A DNA stretch of 64,000 nt from Polyodon spathula (lineage: Eukaryota; Chordata; Actinopteri; Acipenseriformes; Polyodontidae). The notes beneath the pieces are model-generated. The model was not told the DNA's origin and did no database searches. It worked only from the letters and a program-made list of their open reading frames with translations. Location: the NCBI RefSeq assembly GCF_017654505.1, contig NC_054569.1:4799492-4863491 (forward strand), in the 5' to 3' direction. A program made the position numbers and the translations under genes. Of this stretch, positions 1 through 14,702 are shown in pieces (position 1 is the first letter of the stretch; every line of letters begins with the position of its first letter).

Positions 1-435
1 CACTGCCTTCAGGGAGAGACAGGAGAGCATGTGATGAGGCACTGCCTTCAGGGAGAGACAGGAGAGCATGTGATGAGGCACTGCGTTCAGGGAGAGACAG
101 GAGAGCATGTGATGTGGCACTGCATTCAGGGAGAGACAGGAGAGCATGTGATGAGGCACTGCGTTCAGGGAGAGACAGGAGAGCATGTGATGAGGCACTG
201 CGTTCAGGGAGAGACAGGAGAGCATGTGATGAGGCACTGCCTTCAGGGAGAGACAGGAGAGCATGTGATGAGGCACTGCGTTCAGGGAGAGACAGGAGAG
301 CATGTGATGAGGCACTGCCTTCAGGGAGAGACAGGAGAGCATGTGATGAGGCACTGCCTTCAGGGAGAGAGGCACTGCCTTCAGGGAGAGACAGCAGAGC
401 ATGCGATGAGACACTGCCTTCAGGCACCTTCAGGG
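1..435 (+). repeat. 39-bp minisatellite (cut by window edge)
   Basis: Eleven or so units contain GTGATGAGGCACTGCCTTCA and GGGAGAGACAGGAGAG. The period is 39, seen from CATGTG at 28 and 67. Because 39 is a multiple of three, a repeated 13-residue frame stays open; this is a period effect. The array begins before the window. Confidence 0.95.
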
Positions 436-1260
436 AGAGAAGGAGAGCATGAGATGAGGGCACTGCCTTGCTGAATTCACACAGCAGCACCTTCAGGGAG
501 ACAAGGAGAGCATGAGATGAGGGCACTGCCTTGCTGAATTCACACAGCAGCACCTTCAGGGAGAGACAGGAGAGCATGTGATGAGACACTGCCTTCAGGG
601 AGAGACAGAAGAGCATGTGATGAGGCACTGCCTTCAGGGAGAGACAGGAGAGCATGAGATTGACAGGAGAGCATGTGATGAATTCACACAGCAGCACCTT
701 CAGGGAGACAAGGAGAGCATGAGATGAGGGCACTGCCTTGCTGAATTCACACAGCAGCACCTTCAGGGAGACAAGGAGAGCATGAGATGAGGCACTGCCT
801 TGTTGAATTCACACAGCAGCACCTTCAGGGAGACAAGGAGAGCATGAGATGAGGGCACTGCCTTGCTTGAATTCACACAGCAGCACCTTCAGGGAGAGAA
901 GGAGAGCATGAGATGAGGGCACTGCCTTGCTGAATTCACACAGCAGCACCTTCAGGGAGACAAGGAGAGCATGAGATGAGGGCACTGCCTTGCTGAATTC
1001 ACACAGCAGCACCTTCAGGGAGACAAGGAGAGCATGAGATGAGGGCACTGCCTTGTTGAATTCACACAGCAGCACCTTCAGGGAGAGAAGGAGAGCATGC
1101 GATGAGGCACTGCCTTGTTGAATTTACACAGCAGCACCTTCAGGGAGACAAGGAGAGCATGAGATGAGGGCACTGCCTTGCTGAATTCACACAGCAGCAC
1201 CTTCAGGGAGACAAGGAGAGCATGAGATGAGGCACTGCCTTGTTGAATTCACACAGCAGC
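436..1260 (+). repeat. 63-bp minisatellite related to the 39-bp array
   Basis: The unit is a 39-bp-type unit plus a 24-bp addition with TGAATTCACACAGCAGCACC. About a dozen units are seen. Around 560-680, 39-bp and 63-bp units are intermixed, showing that one form arose from the other. Confidence 0.92.
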
Positions 1261-3578
<2,318 letters not shown>

Positions 3579-3585
3579 CAGAGAG

Positions 3586-5584
3586 CGCTCTCCTGGAAAA
3601 ACACAACATTCCCCAAAGCCACAGCTTTGTGCAGATGCAACACAAAAGAGAAGGAGGGAGGGTATTGTACTGCACCCTCCGATCCAGTCTGCTTCACAAT
3701 ACATTCACAACAAACCAGCGCTGTATTAAAGCTACAGCACACCCAGCACATGGGGTAGTGAATGAACTCTCTGCAGCCTTGTGTCCCGCTTGCTGCACAA
3801 TGAACTGCAGTACTGAGGGTGGGTCACTTTACAATACAGCAGGTTTCTCTTTCACTGCACTGACTCGCATCACAATGTGTGTGGTTTTGGTTTCAAGAAA
3901 ACCACTCCCTAGACAGTACTGATTTTTATCAGACGTCATCTTGCTGTTACCCCAAGAGAATGACAGTACTGTATCACAATCTGTGTCAGCAAGACAATGT
4001 GCGATGTGTTCAGATAAACTAGAAACGTGTGTAAAAGGGAGTTAAAATAAATAAATAAATAAACACAACTTGCTTTGCCATCCTGCACAGTTCTTCCGAG
4101 TTTACCTTACTGTACTGTACTTCCATGCTGAAAGTGTTCCAAGAAACATCTAGTCTGTTTTTGGAAGGAGCCTCCCATACAGTATGCAGGCACTTCAGTG
4201 CCACTTTAGGGTTAACAAATGCAGTAAAACTATCTTGACTGAAGATGCTTTACTGTTCTTGTAAGTTTCTGTCCTACTCTGTGGTTAACACAGCTGTGTT
4301 TCTTTGAAGAAAAATGCCATTTGCACAGATTGCAATAACGGAGAAACAGAACGCTGCCTCGAGCCAGCCCTGCACAGACTCCAGCCAGCTGCACAAACCC
4401 ACAAAGCCCCCACTTCAATTCCCTACCTTCTCATGTTGGATTCTGGCTGAAATCTTCTATATCATGCAGCGTGAGAGATGACATCAGAGGTGAGTCATTG
4501 GACAGCTTGTGGGAAACTCATTCCAAGATGATTGCCAGAGTATAACTCAGCGCCACACTAATACTGGGTACAGACAAGGCTTCCCATTAATCAAACAGCA
4601 AACAGCGGCTGGAACATACTGACCTGCTGAGACGGCTCCTTACATGCAATCTGAATACTGAAACATTTCCTCATGAAGTAAGGTACGATTTTCATGGCTT
4701 TGTGACCTGCAGAGGAAAGCAGGGCAGTTGGGAGGAAGTGATTCTTTTATTAATACTCGTAGGGTAAAAGCTAGATTTCAGAAGAGCATGCTCTCTAAAT
4801 GCCGGTCTCCTCGTCTTTTACACAGACAGGTCTCCCGCACAGCACAGGGGGTTTCGATCGGGCAGCCAAATCCCCAGAGAGAGACTGAAAAGAACAGCCT
4901 GAACTGTAGCGCTTTTATCAACACACTCACTTTGATGAAACACATAACAAGTCATGTTGCTCTATAACTGGTCTGCCAGGCAGATTGCTTAATAATTGAA
5001 GGGGCACTAGACATACTGTACACTTTCTCACAGCGTGAAACGCATTCAAAAGTCAAGAGCCGCTCTTCGGATTCACCCACAGAAATGCTTCCCTATTGCC
5101 GTGGAGAAGAACAAATCTGCTGTTGCTTTTGCAGGAAGATAAGCACAGAGTGGAACTGTTAGAAACGTCAATACATGCTTCAGATTTCTGTGGACGCAAA
5201 GCCTCCTGGATTGATCCAGTCTTTGCAAATCGAGTACCTGAATTGTACTTTTTATGTATTTAATAGAGATTTATCTTGCTCTACAAAGCAGACCCCTATC
5301 CTGTGCAGATTTGGAAGCATGTCGATTCATAGATCACTCAACAGCATCATTCACACACACACAAAAAAGCAGATGTCATGTTAAAATTAACAGCGTGGGC
5401 TGATTTCATTGAAAACAGAAGGCATGCTTTGTTCTTATGTTCTTATGTACTTAAAGAAATCCATTACGCTTCCCCTCCCCAATAGCACAAATTGAGAGCA
5501 GTTTTTTTGAACCAACCAAGCAACCAAGCAATAATATCATATTATCAATATGCACGGTCTCCTGCAGCTATAGAGCTTCCGTCA
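3586..5584. other. Intergenic, nothing recognised
   Basis: Single-copy sequence. The only repeat-like item is GTTCTTATGTTCTTATGTA at about 5432-5450, a tail often seen at ends of old interspersed elements. No element body is recognisable next to it. Confidence 0.4.
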
Positions 5585-6083
5585 GGCAGGTGAATGGAGA
5601 TACAGGTGTGAGGTGCAGGTGAATGGAGATACAGGTGTGAGGTGCAGGTGAATGGAGATACAGGTGTGAGGTGCAGGTGAATGGAGATACAGGTGTGAGG
5701 TGCAGGTGAATGGAGATACAGGTGTGAGGTGCAGGTGAATGGAGATACAGGTGTGAGGTGCAGGTGAATGGAGATACAGGTGTGAGGTGCAGGTGAATGG
5801 AGATACAGGTGTGAGGTGCAGGTGAATGGAGATACAGGTGTGAGGTGCAGGTGAATGGAGATACAGGTGTGAGGTGCAGGTGAATGGAGATACAGGTGTG
5901 AGGTGCAGGTGAATGGAGATACAGGTGTGAGGTGCAGGTGAATGGAGATACAGGTGTGAGGTGCAGGTGAATGGAGCTTCAGGTGTGAGGTGCAGGTGAA
6001 TGGAGCTTCAGGTGTGAGGTGCAGGTGAATGGAGATTCAGGTGTGAGGTGCAGGTGAATGGAGCTTCAGGTGTGAGGTGCAAG
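5585..6083 (+). repeat. 29-bp minisatellite with E-box and T-box motifs
   Basis: About 17 units contain CAGGTGAATGGAGATACAGG then TGTGAGGTG. The period is 29, seen from CAGG at 5587 and 5616. Each unit contains two CAGGTG E-boxes and one AGGTGTGA T-box half-site. The last four units replace GATACAGG with GCTTCAGG or GATTCAGG. Confidence 0.97.
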
Positions 6084-7839
6084 TGAATGAATTACTAGAA
6101 CATCAGACACTTTCAAATACCATCAAATACACCTTCAGAAATGTTCACTCTGAAGGTGGGACTCTTTAACACACAGCTGACGGTATCCACGGCAACCTCC
6201 CAGACCAGCATGCTGACAGCAATGAGGAGGGAAAGACAGACAGGAGGAGATTCTAGAGCCCGAATGTTTACCACAGGCCTGTCTGCTCTGGCTCTTCTCA
6301 AGGGGGCAGGCTGGCTCGGGCAAGTCCTCCAGGAGAGCAGAAGAGGTGCCAGCTCCTGAGGAAGGCATGCATGGAGACGATCCTGCGCCTATTACAAGAG
6401 ACTGCGTGAACACCTGCCACAGACGAGAACCCTGCAACAACGGTCAGCCAAGCCTGAGAACACAAGTCTGACAAGCCAGTGGAAAGCGCTTGGTCAAACA
6501 GCAGGTTAACTGGCAGCTAGATTACCATTCTGAACTTCAGCTATCTATTTCACTTCCCCCTCCTGGGCTCCTGTGCAGCTTGCATCTACAGTATAACCTC
6601 CTGCTTTTGCAGGTAGTAGAAGAAGCATGCCTTTTTAATTCAGGAGAAGAAGATGAGAGAGAAAGTGTGTGTGTGTGTGTGCGCGCCCCGGCAAAATAAA
6701 CTACCTTTTGGGAATGTAAACAAGCTGGCCATTAACCAAGGTCTGATTTCAGCTGAAGTCGGGAGTACAGAAGGGCAAACTGAGGAAGAAAGCATTTAGT
6801 TTATAAGTAAAGCGCATTGTTTGACACTGCAGATCTAAGTAGGGCAGTCCACTAATACTGCATGCCCCCATTCATGAATAGTATACTTTGCTGTAGTACG
6901 AAAATAGCAAATCAATCAGTATTTTAGTAGCAGTCTTTGGGAAAGGGTCAGCTGTAATGTGATAGCACAGGAGCAGGGTGTTCTCCAAGAGTCCGTTATA
7001 AACAAACAACACATTGACCCAAGCTCCTTTAACATCTGGCTATCCAGTCTAATCCAGTAAAGCATGTTTGAAGAGAGCGCTCTCTCTCTCACTACCTGGC
7101 GCTCAGCACACATGACAGAGTGGAGAGCGGGCTCCTCGACCAGGCGGAGGAGACTGGAACGGGACGAGGGAAGGAAGTACAGTAGCTGCTGATTGACTCA
7201 GGGGAACAATCCCGTTTCAATCCTGTTAAACACTCCTTACCACTCAGCCCGCTCTTTTACGAGTTAGCTCTTTCTAATGCAGTGTTAACGCATAGGGAGA
7301 ACCCAGCCACACTAATGACTTCCCGTAATGCCAGTGCAAGGACCTGGCTGGCTTAAAGAACGATCCACTGCACTGGCCTGTCAGTCTAAAGCCATTAGCC
7401 TTTCCCCTGGGGCTAATACAGAAAGGTCCAGGAGGAGCACTGTTACTACACTTCTTTACACTATCCAGAGACGCTAGTCAAGGAGATCTCTGCCTGGCAT
7501 GGGGCTTGTCCATAGTGCACATCCACACTGCGCTCTTTCATTCAGCCCCTGCACTGAAGGATGGGGGAGGTCAAGAAAGAAACGGTGCATTGCAGGCAGG
7601 GCGGCATCCACCTGGGAGATTGAGAGGAGATCGGCATGCAAGACTGTCCTGCCCGATTGACAGATCTCAATCCTATTAAACCTGTACGGGATTAGCTTGA
7701 CTGCCAACATCGCTAATCAGTGCCCTGCTGCCAGGGAACCTGCCTGGGAGGAAAAGATGTTGGTTATTTAATCTTCAGGAGACAAAATATGCTGCAGATC
7801 CGTCTGATAATAATACTGACAATGTTAATAGTGATCATG

Positions 7840-7841
<2 letters not shown>

Positions 7842-7898
<57 letters not shown>
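7842..7898 (+). repeat. (AAT)n microsatellite
   Basis: Pure AAT/TAA tract of about 57 bp in single-copy DNA. Confidence 0.97.
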
Positions 7899-8785
7899 CT
7901 GCTGTCTTTGTGAGATATTAACACCCACCATTGACCTGAATCTTCAGGCTCTTTTATCCACATTGGCTTTAACATGCCTTACATGAAACTATAAGGATAA
8001 AAAAAAAAAAAAAAAGATGACTCACCACTCGTGGGACAGCTGTCAGTTTTTGATAATTCAGCTCATGAATGATACAGTAAGTGTGCTGAGGATGGGTCTG
8101 TGTGTGATTGTGTACAATAGGTTAACAGCTGGCCCACTCAATTGAGGCAGTCAGCGGGCAAATAATTTACACAGAGCTGAATGCCTGTTTGCAGTGCTGT
8201 GCTACTGTCTCAAAACCGAAACAAGTCAAAGGGCAAAGTTCAACAATAGCAAGCTCAGAGTGCTTTTCTTATGCACTGGTAGTGTGATTCACCATTCAAC
8301 GAGAGCCTAAGGGAACAAACAAATAGCAAGCGTGCTGTATTGTACAGCAACGTGCTCTTCTTGTGCTCTTCTTTACTATAGTTCTGGTGGCACTCTCTGG
8401 TTCACTTTCTACAGTTTCAACACAACACTTATAGACTTACGTGGGACCATGTGCTCCTTACAATACAACACCTCTTCCTATTCATAAGCATACCAGTTTA
8501 CTTATCCGTGGCTAATTACCCTAAGCAAGGAAGGTTTGCGCCCCATAAGATTCCCTGGACTGTTCTGTGCATCTGGTCATGCTGGTGCCGGGAGTGAAGT
8601 GGTGCTCAATGTGACGAGACCCAGATCAATATCTTTCGATCAGCACAGCAGTATTGTGTACAACTGCAACGCTAAAGATCTTAAACCCAACTGTCTTACA
8701 AAGAGTCTGTAACCCCTTTCCCCTAGAAGAAAGGGAACCCCCCTTGTATCAATCAAATATCTGGGCAGACGTTGCGCTGCGTAAG

Positions 8786-8798
8786 CCACTAGGTGGCG
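8786..8798 (+). promoter_or_regulatory. CTCF-like motif
   Basis: CCACTAGGTGGCG matches the CTCF core consensus (CCAS-YAG-RKGGC) in the + orientation. Occupancy cannot be judged from sequence. Confidence 0.4.
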
Positions 8799-9518
8799 TT
8801 GATCTGGAGAGACGGGGCGATGCTGCTATTAATTCAGTAATTATGAAGAGTTCGGGCAGCGCAGGCTCTTTCTCCCAGATTCTCTCTTGCTTATTAATTC
8901 CAGTGCACAGTACTCATTTCTGCAGATGGGAGGGGAGCTGCTTTAATACTGAATGTGTCATCTTTCTGCCTGTTGCAGTCTTCGTAATGCGGGCAGCAGC
9001 AGCCTTCGTCTCCTGCTCTCCACTGCTTGACGTGGTTTAGACGAGGATTTATCAGCCTGTCTGTCTTTCATCAGAAACTCCAGCTTGCAGCCAAAACTAC
9101 AGCGCTCTCCTCCACAGTGTCACAGACTCAAAACCAGACAGAAACAAAGCAACTCTTATTAGAATCTGTTTAGAAATACTCACCCCTGATAATTCCAAGT
9201 GAGATCTTAACACAAAAAACACACACACACAGAAAGATCTTCCATTTCCTCACTTCATCCAATCGTCTTTCATTGTCTTTTGGTCATTGATAAAGAAGCA
9301 TTATCAGAATTGGAGCCTGTACATTAAGGAATAATAAGGAAACAGCTTTGTGTACGAAAACTACGAGTCAACAAACTGCATGTAAATGAGAACAAAATAT
9401 AACAGGGGCAGTACTGGTTTCCCTGCAACCCCTGAGAATGCAAGAGCTACATGTTTACAGGGCTGCTGAAGAGACAACAATACATCTTTTTTATTTCCAC
9501 TTCTGGAATCCTCAGTGT

Positions 9519-9624
<106 letters not shown>

Positions 9625-12600
9625 CATCCTCCCTCCGAGAAGAGAGATGACCTACTGCTCGTGTGTACTACGCACTGTGGTGTTGTTTCAAGTTACTTTA
9701 ATGAAAACATTTCGCTGCCAACCACAACAAAGTTTCAATGAAAATTCCTTTTGTCAAGCCCTCGTAATGATCCAGACTCAAGGAATGCCTTGGACCTTTT
9801 CCAACCACCCCTCCCAGAACGTGGGATAAAATCCGCTATTCACGTTACAGTAGCAGGAATTCCTACCAATTCATATATTTAGGAAAAATAAAAATAAAAA
9901 AATAAAAAATAAAAAATAAATAAATAAATAATCTGTTGCACCTTTTTTCCCCCCCACACACTGGTGTGCAGGGTTTGGTCTCGAGCTCCAATTAGTGGAA
10001 CTAAACAGAGTTTAGAGACGCTCCCTAAATTAAATGAACGAACAGTGTGAACAGCCAAGCCCACCCCAGCTTTGCACAACAATGCCCTCTTCAGATTCAG
10101 GGGCAGGCCAAAGGTTAACATAGTCTTTGTTCCTTTTGCAGCACCACTAGTTGGTATGCAAACAATAAGCGCTGTGAAGGGAGTTCTACTCATTCCAGGC
10201 AGAGAGCCTGGAAATCAAGTCACGCTCAGCCGAGTCCCTGCAAGGTGACCATGGAGGGGGACAATGGAGCGTCCGAAACTGAAAGACGTTTCCTTCTTGG
10301 ACCCAAACCATTAGTACCGACTAAAGAGGTTGCTTTATTCACTAGCTCAAGGGTGCCATACATCTGGCAGTCATTACCTTGCACAGTGCACGCTGACCCA
10401 GAGGACAGAAGGGCCTTTCTGACACGCCAGTGGCGTTTCTGCAAGTCTAGCAACCAAGAGAGGACTGAGACCCAACAGTGTGCAGGGATCTCTTTCTGAA
10501 ATGCCGTTCATTCAGATCACACAAAATCCCTGGTAAGAACATCAGTTCGAAGCATCCCGACAAACAGGATTACCCGACTGAAATGCCAGCATGAAAAAAA
10601 CGTTTCCTAGCAAGCAGGTACAGCAGGGAGAGATTCAACTGAACAAAATCCTAACTCTTACTCTGTCCCATTCGGATCTGCCTGAAGGCCAGCTTACCCC
10701 TGTTGCACAGAGATTTAACGCCTTCTCTAGCGACTCTTTCTCTTTCTCTCACGCTCCCTCACCATCCTCCAGGTCAAACTGCAAAGCGACAGGAAGACTC
10801 AAAGATCCTTCCATTAATCCAGCAACATCCCCCAGCAGCGTGAACTCCAGCCTCCTATAGATTCTGTACCATGTCCTGTACTGCTCTTTCAATAGCTTCC
10901 ATTCCTGGGAAAAGGAAGTGCTGAAAATGATCACAGACAAGCCCAGCGGTAGATAGTATTACTATTACAGACAGGTGTGTAGACTGCAGTCCATCTGCAT
11001 ATTAATCACACCCCTATTCAATAAATGACTCATGCTGGGAAAAAAAGCACAATGCATCCAAATCCAGGGCAGCAGGCTGACTAGAGGTTGGTTATTTTGT
11101 TCAGCACGTGTGTCGGGTCTTTCAGAACCCTTTGGGCTCTGGGAAGAGCCTCTTCTAAAAACCAACCAGACAGAGAGCTGCTTTGTGGCAAGCCATTCCC
11201 CATCTGCGTGAAAAAGCTGGGATTGACGAATGAGATCAACAAAACAAACCACAAGCCCAAGCTCCGTCTGAAGACATTCAAACAATCTGTATTCTTCCAC
11301 CTCTTTCGTGGTTATAGAAGAGTCGGCTTGCAGCTGTTCCAGAAATTAGGATAACTGAATATCCGGCAGTTTGGAAAACTGAGCAGGACAACTGGATTGA
11401 AACTGCAAACTGCACGGGGCTCGCTGCCGCTGAATATATTGTTTCTCAAAGCACACACACATGTGCCTCGAAAGACAAACTCAGACACATGTACTGTGGG
11501 CATGTATCAGGAATAAAATAACCCTATGAAACGTCTATTTGTTAACTAACTTCTCCAGTTCGTATCTGCTCTCTAAACCATTCCAGTAGTCAAACGTTAC
11601 TGGGATTCAGAAGTAGTCAATGACTCATTGAGGAGCTACAGGATTCAGATAAAGCTGGTTACTAATTTGTACTTCCCTAAAAAATAAAAAAAAATAAGTC
11701 AGTGTCAGCTTAAATTTGAATGCATTGGTCTGTAGCCATCTCATTTCAACAGGCAAATACACTGCAGTTACTGCAACCTTTCACACAGACATACGACATC
11801 TCAAAGCACTTAACACACAACCGGTTCAACACACAAACACACACCAAAAAACAAACAAATACAAAGCACTTCACTCCAGTGCAAAACCCCAACCCCCCAA
11901 ATAACTGGAAACACAGCAAAACTAGAGCAACTCGGCAGCAAAGTGTGTCATCATCACTTGAAAGTGTTTACAGCCCATCAGCCTGGAGGCATTCTTCTCC
12001 TGCCGAGATATCTTCCTGTACATGTGCAGCTTTCTTCGTTGTGCTGCGTCAGATTCACTTCTGCAGAAACTGCAGACAGCTTTGCTTTCAAAATGATTCA
12101 TTATCACTTGGTTGGCCGTTCAGAGATTCAGCACAGACAATTTCCACAACAGTGTGCGGCAGCTAGATTCAGTCAGTCAGTCTTAAAATGTGACAGTATA
12201 TAAAACAAGTGAACATCAAAAACATGCAGAACAATGCAGAAGAAACCCTTTACTTATACAGATAACAGCTAGCTCTGCAGACCCTCGATTCAGAATTTAA
12301 TCATTTTTACCACCCAAGGAAATCTCCATTCATTTCACTGTCAAGTACCTTGCTTCCTCACAGCCTTTTCCAAAACGCCTTGGGGCGTTCCTGGAGAGGG
12401 AGCATGGGGAAATGCACCGTCAGGACTTCATTACTACAAGAATAAGGTGTTTTAATGAGGATGTGGGGGGCTTGATGCACAGGAGGAGGCACACAAATCA
12501 GACCCATTTTCCTTGGTTTAAAATCTCTAGGACGGCCGCTTGGTTTGTGATTCATTGCAGTTCAGATCCCTCTCGGATGAACAGGCTTGCTGTGCTGTCA

Positions 12601-13860
12601 CTGAATCTCCACTCAGCACATCAACCCCCAGCCTGCCAGCCATAATCCGTTTAGTGCCTGGATTCACCACCCGAGACCAGAGCCTTTCCAAACACATTAC
12701 GGGACCCAGACGCTAACCCGTCTCCCCAAAGGGTTAATGGGATTGAACACGTTTGCAGCCTGGCCGGCGACTGCAGCCGGTGACTCTGGATTAGTGACAG
12801 GGTGTGTCACATGAGCCAGTGCAGCCCACACAGATACATCACGTTCAATCCTGATGCAAAGAGATGCTTTACAAAGGACTCCCAGGCTACAGCGAACAAT
12901 GCCCCTCACCCCACTGCCTCAAAGCATCTCCACAAACTAGTGAGGCATCACGCCCGTGCGTACACAGAACTGTCTTCTTAACACTGTTTTTGTAAATATA
13001 TTTGCAGGAACGAAACAACGGGCCTTCAGAAGGAGATGGAGGGTATGGAGTTAACAAGGGCAAAAATGTGCAGAAAATGTCCAGTTCAATTTCCCCATCA
13101 ACGCACGAGTACTGCATCTTCTGAGCAGAGAAACTGATCTGCTAACCCCCTCAAGGGAGGATTTGTTACAGATAAATATTTCAACCAGAAAAAAGGGTTA
13201 TTCCAGCAGTCCCTGAAATACATGCTCATGCATTTCTGAGTTAACCACACTGCCAGCAACTGCCTAAGCAAAGGCTTAAAAACCAGCTATTTTCTGGTTT
13301 AAAATCTGACCAGAGGGGTCCACACATTCACTGCAAATCCTCAATTCAAAAACTAAACAGCAAATCCAAAATAAAGTGTCGTGCAGATGAAGGCACAGGA
13401 CTGGAATGCATTTCTTTGAGATTCTAGAAAGTTACAGGCAGAGTCCTGCTGTAGGGTGGCGGTTGCAGTACACGTACAGGAATTAGCAGAAATAACAAAC
13501 AGACTGCTGCTGAAGGAAGGGGCTGCAGTTAGTTTGCCAGTCTTCATGTTCATGTTCCTGTAATATCTGGAAGAGTGGAGGTCTTTGTCAGTGTTGGTTT
13601 GTGTCCCTTTGGAAACGATGCAATTTGCTTCTTGTAATATCTCAATGACTGAGCTCTTCGTCTAAACAGAGAGGTAATGGACTCTCCAAGTCTGCTGTGT
13701 TAAAGGGATCTTTAGGACTCTGGGTGCTACAGCAAGTCCTAGAATCCCATTGTCATCAACCTGCCATCTGTCACTGTCCTGCTTTTTACACACCTGCAGC
13801 ACAAAGTGATCAACAGCCTTTATTACCACTGTGAGGGCTCCTGATAACTAAAACACAGAG

Positions 13861-13864
<4 letters not shown>

Positions 13865-13908
<44 letters not shown>
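13865..13908 (+). repeat. (GA)n microsatellite
   Basis: Pure AG tract of about 44 bp. Confidence 0.95.
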
Positions 13909-13909
<1 letters not shown>

Positions 13910-14665
13910 TTCCAAAAGAGAAACTTGGATAACATACTGTATTTTTACATAACAATTATAATTTCACGTTTGGCTCCAGTTTTACATACTTACAGTATAG
14001 TTTTCAAACACAACAACACCACCACATTTTCACCAATTTCAACAATTAGCTGTTTCAAAATAAAAGTTGTTTATTTAAGCCATTTTAGAAGACCTGAAGG
14101 TTCATTATTAGTTTGCACTCTTGCAGCATGTTTGTCAAACACTGGCACACACAGTGACGGCAATGGCAGAATACTGAACGAAGCCGTGCACCAACACGTG
14201 GACCCATGTGGATTAAAGTAAAGCATTTTCCCCTCAGTCCAGTTTGCAGGGTCTCTTTTGATACTCTTCTATAGAGATCGTTTTCCCAGGGAAAAGTCCC
14301 TCTTTGGGCTTAAAGGGCAGGAAGCCATCATTTGCATTTTAAAAGGAGACGTGAGAAAGGTGGGAGGAGCGGGGTAAACCCCCCCCCCCCCGATTAGGGG
14401 TCCTCCTTAAAGTGGAGGCTGTGTGTACATATGTATGACGAGTATTGATCTGACGGGAGATATTTATATAGGCCACACCAGCCCTTTCAGTATGAATGCT
14501 TGTATCAAAAAGAGGCCCTGTTTCTGTTGAGGGGGTGGGGAGAGATGTAGTAGCCATTCCCAAAACTCCTCCAGCTATAAAATCACACCCAGAAAAACAA
14601 ACGCATTCACACGCACACACAACATAGACACACACTGCAGTGCACATGAAACGCACAGCAAGATG

Positions 14666-14666
<1 letters not shown>

Positions 14667-14701
<35 letters not shown>
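14667..14701 (+). repeat. (CA)n microsatellite
   Basis: Pure AC tract of about 35 bp. Confidence 0.95.

Positions 14702-14702
<1 letters not shown>

Noticed and set aside
6113..6440. Overlapping minus-strand frames, one with a hydrophobic stretch
   Set aside because: No recognisable family, no splice support, and length is within chance for this composition.
10226..10499. Open frames on both strands without repeats
   Set aside because: Neither product resembles a known protein, and there are no convincing paired splice sites.
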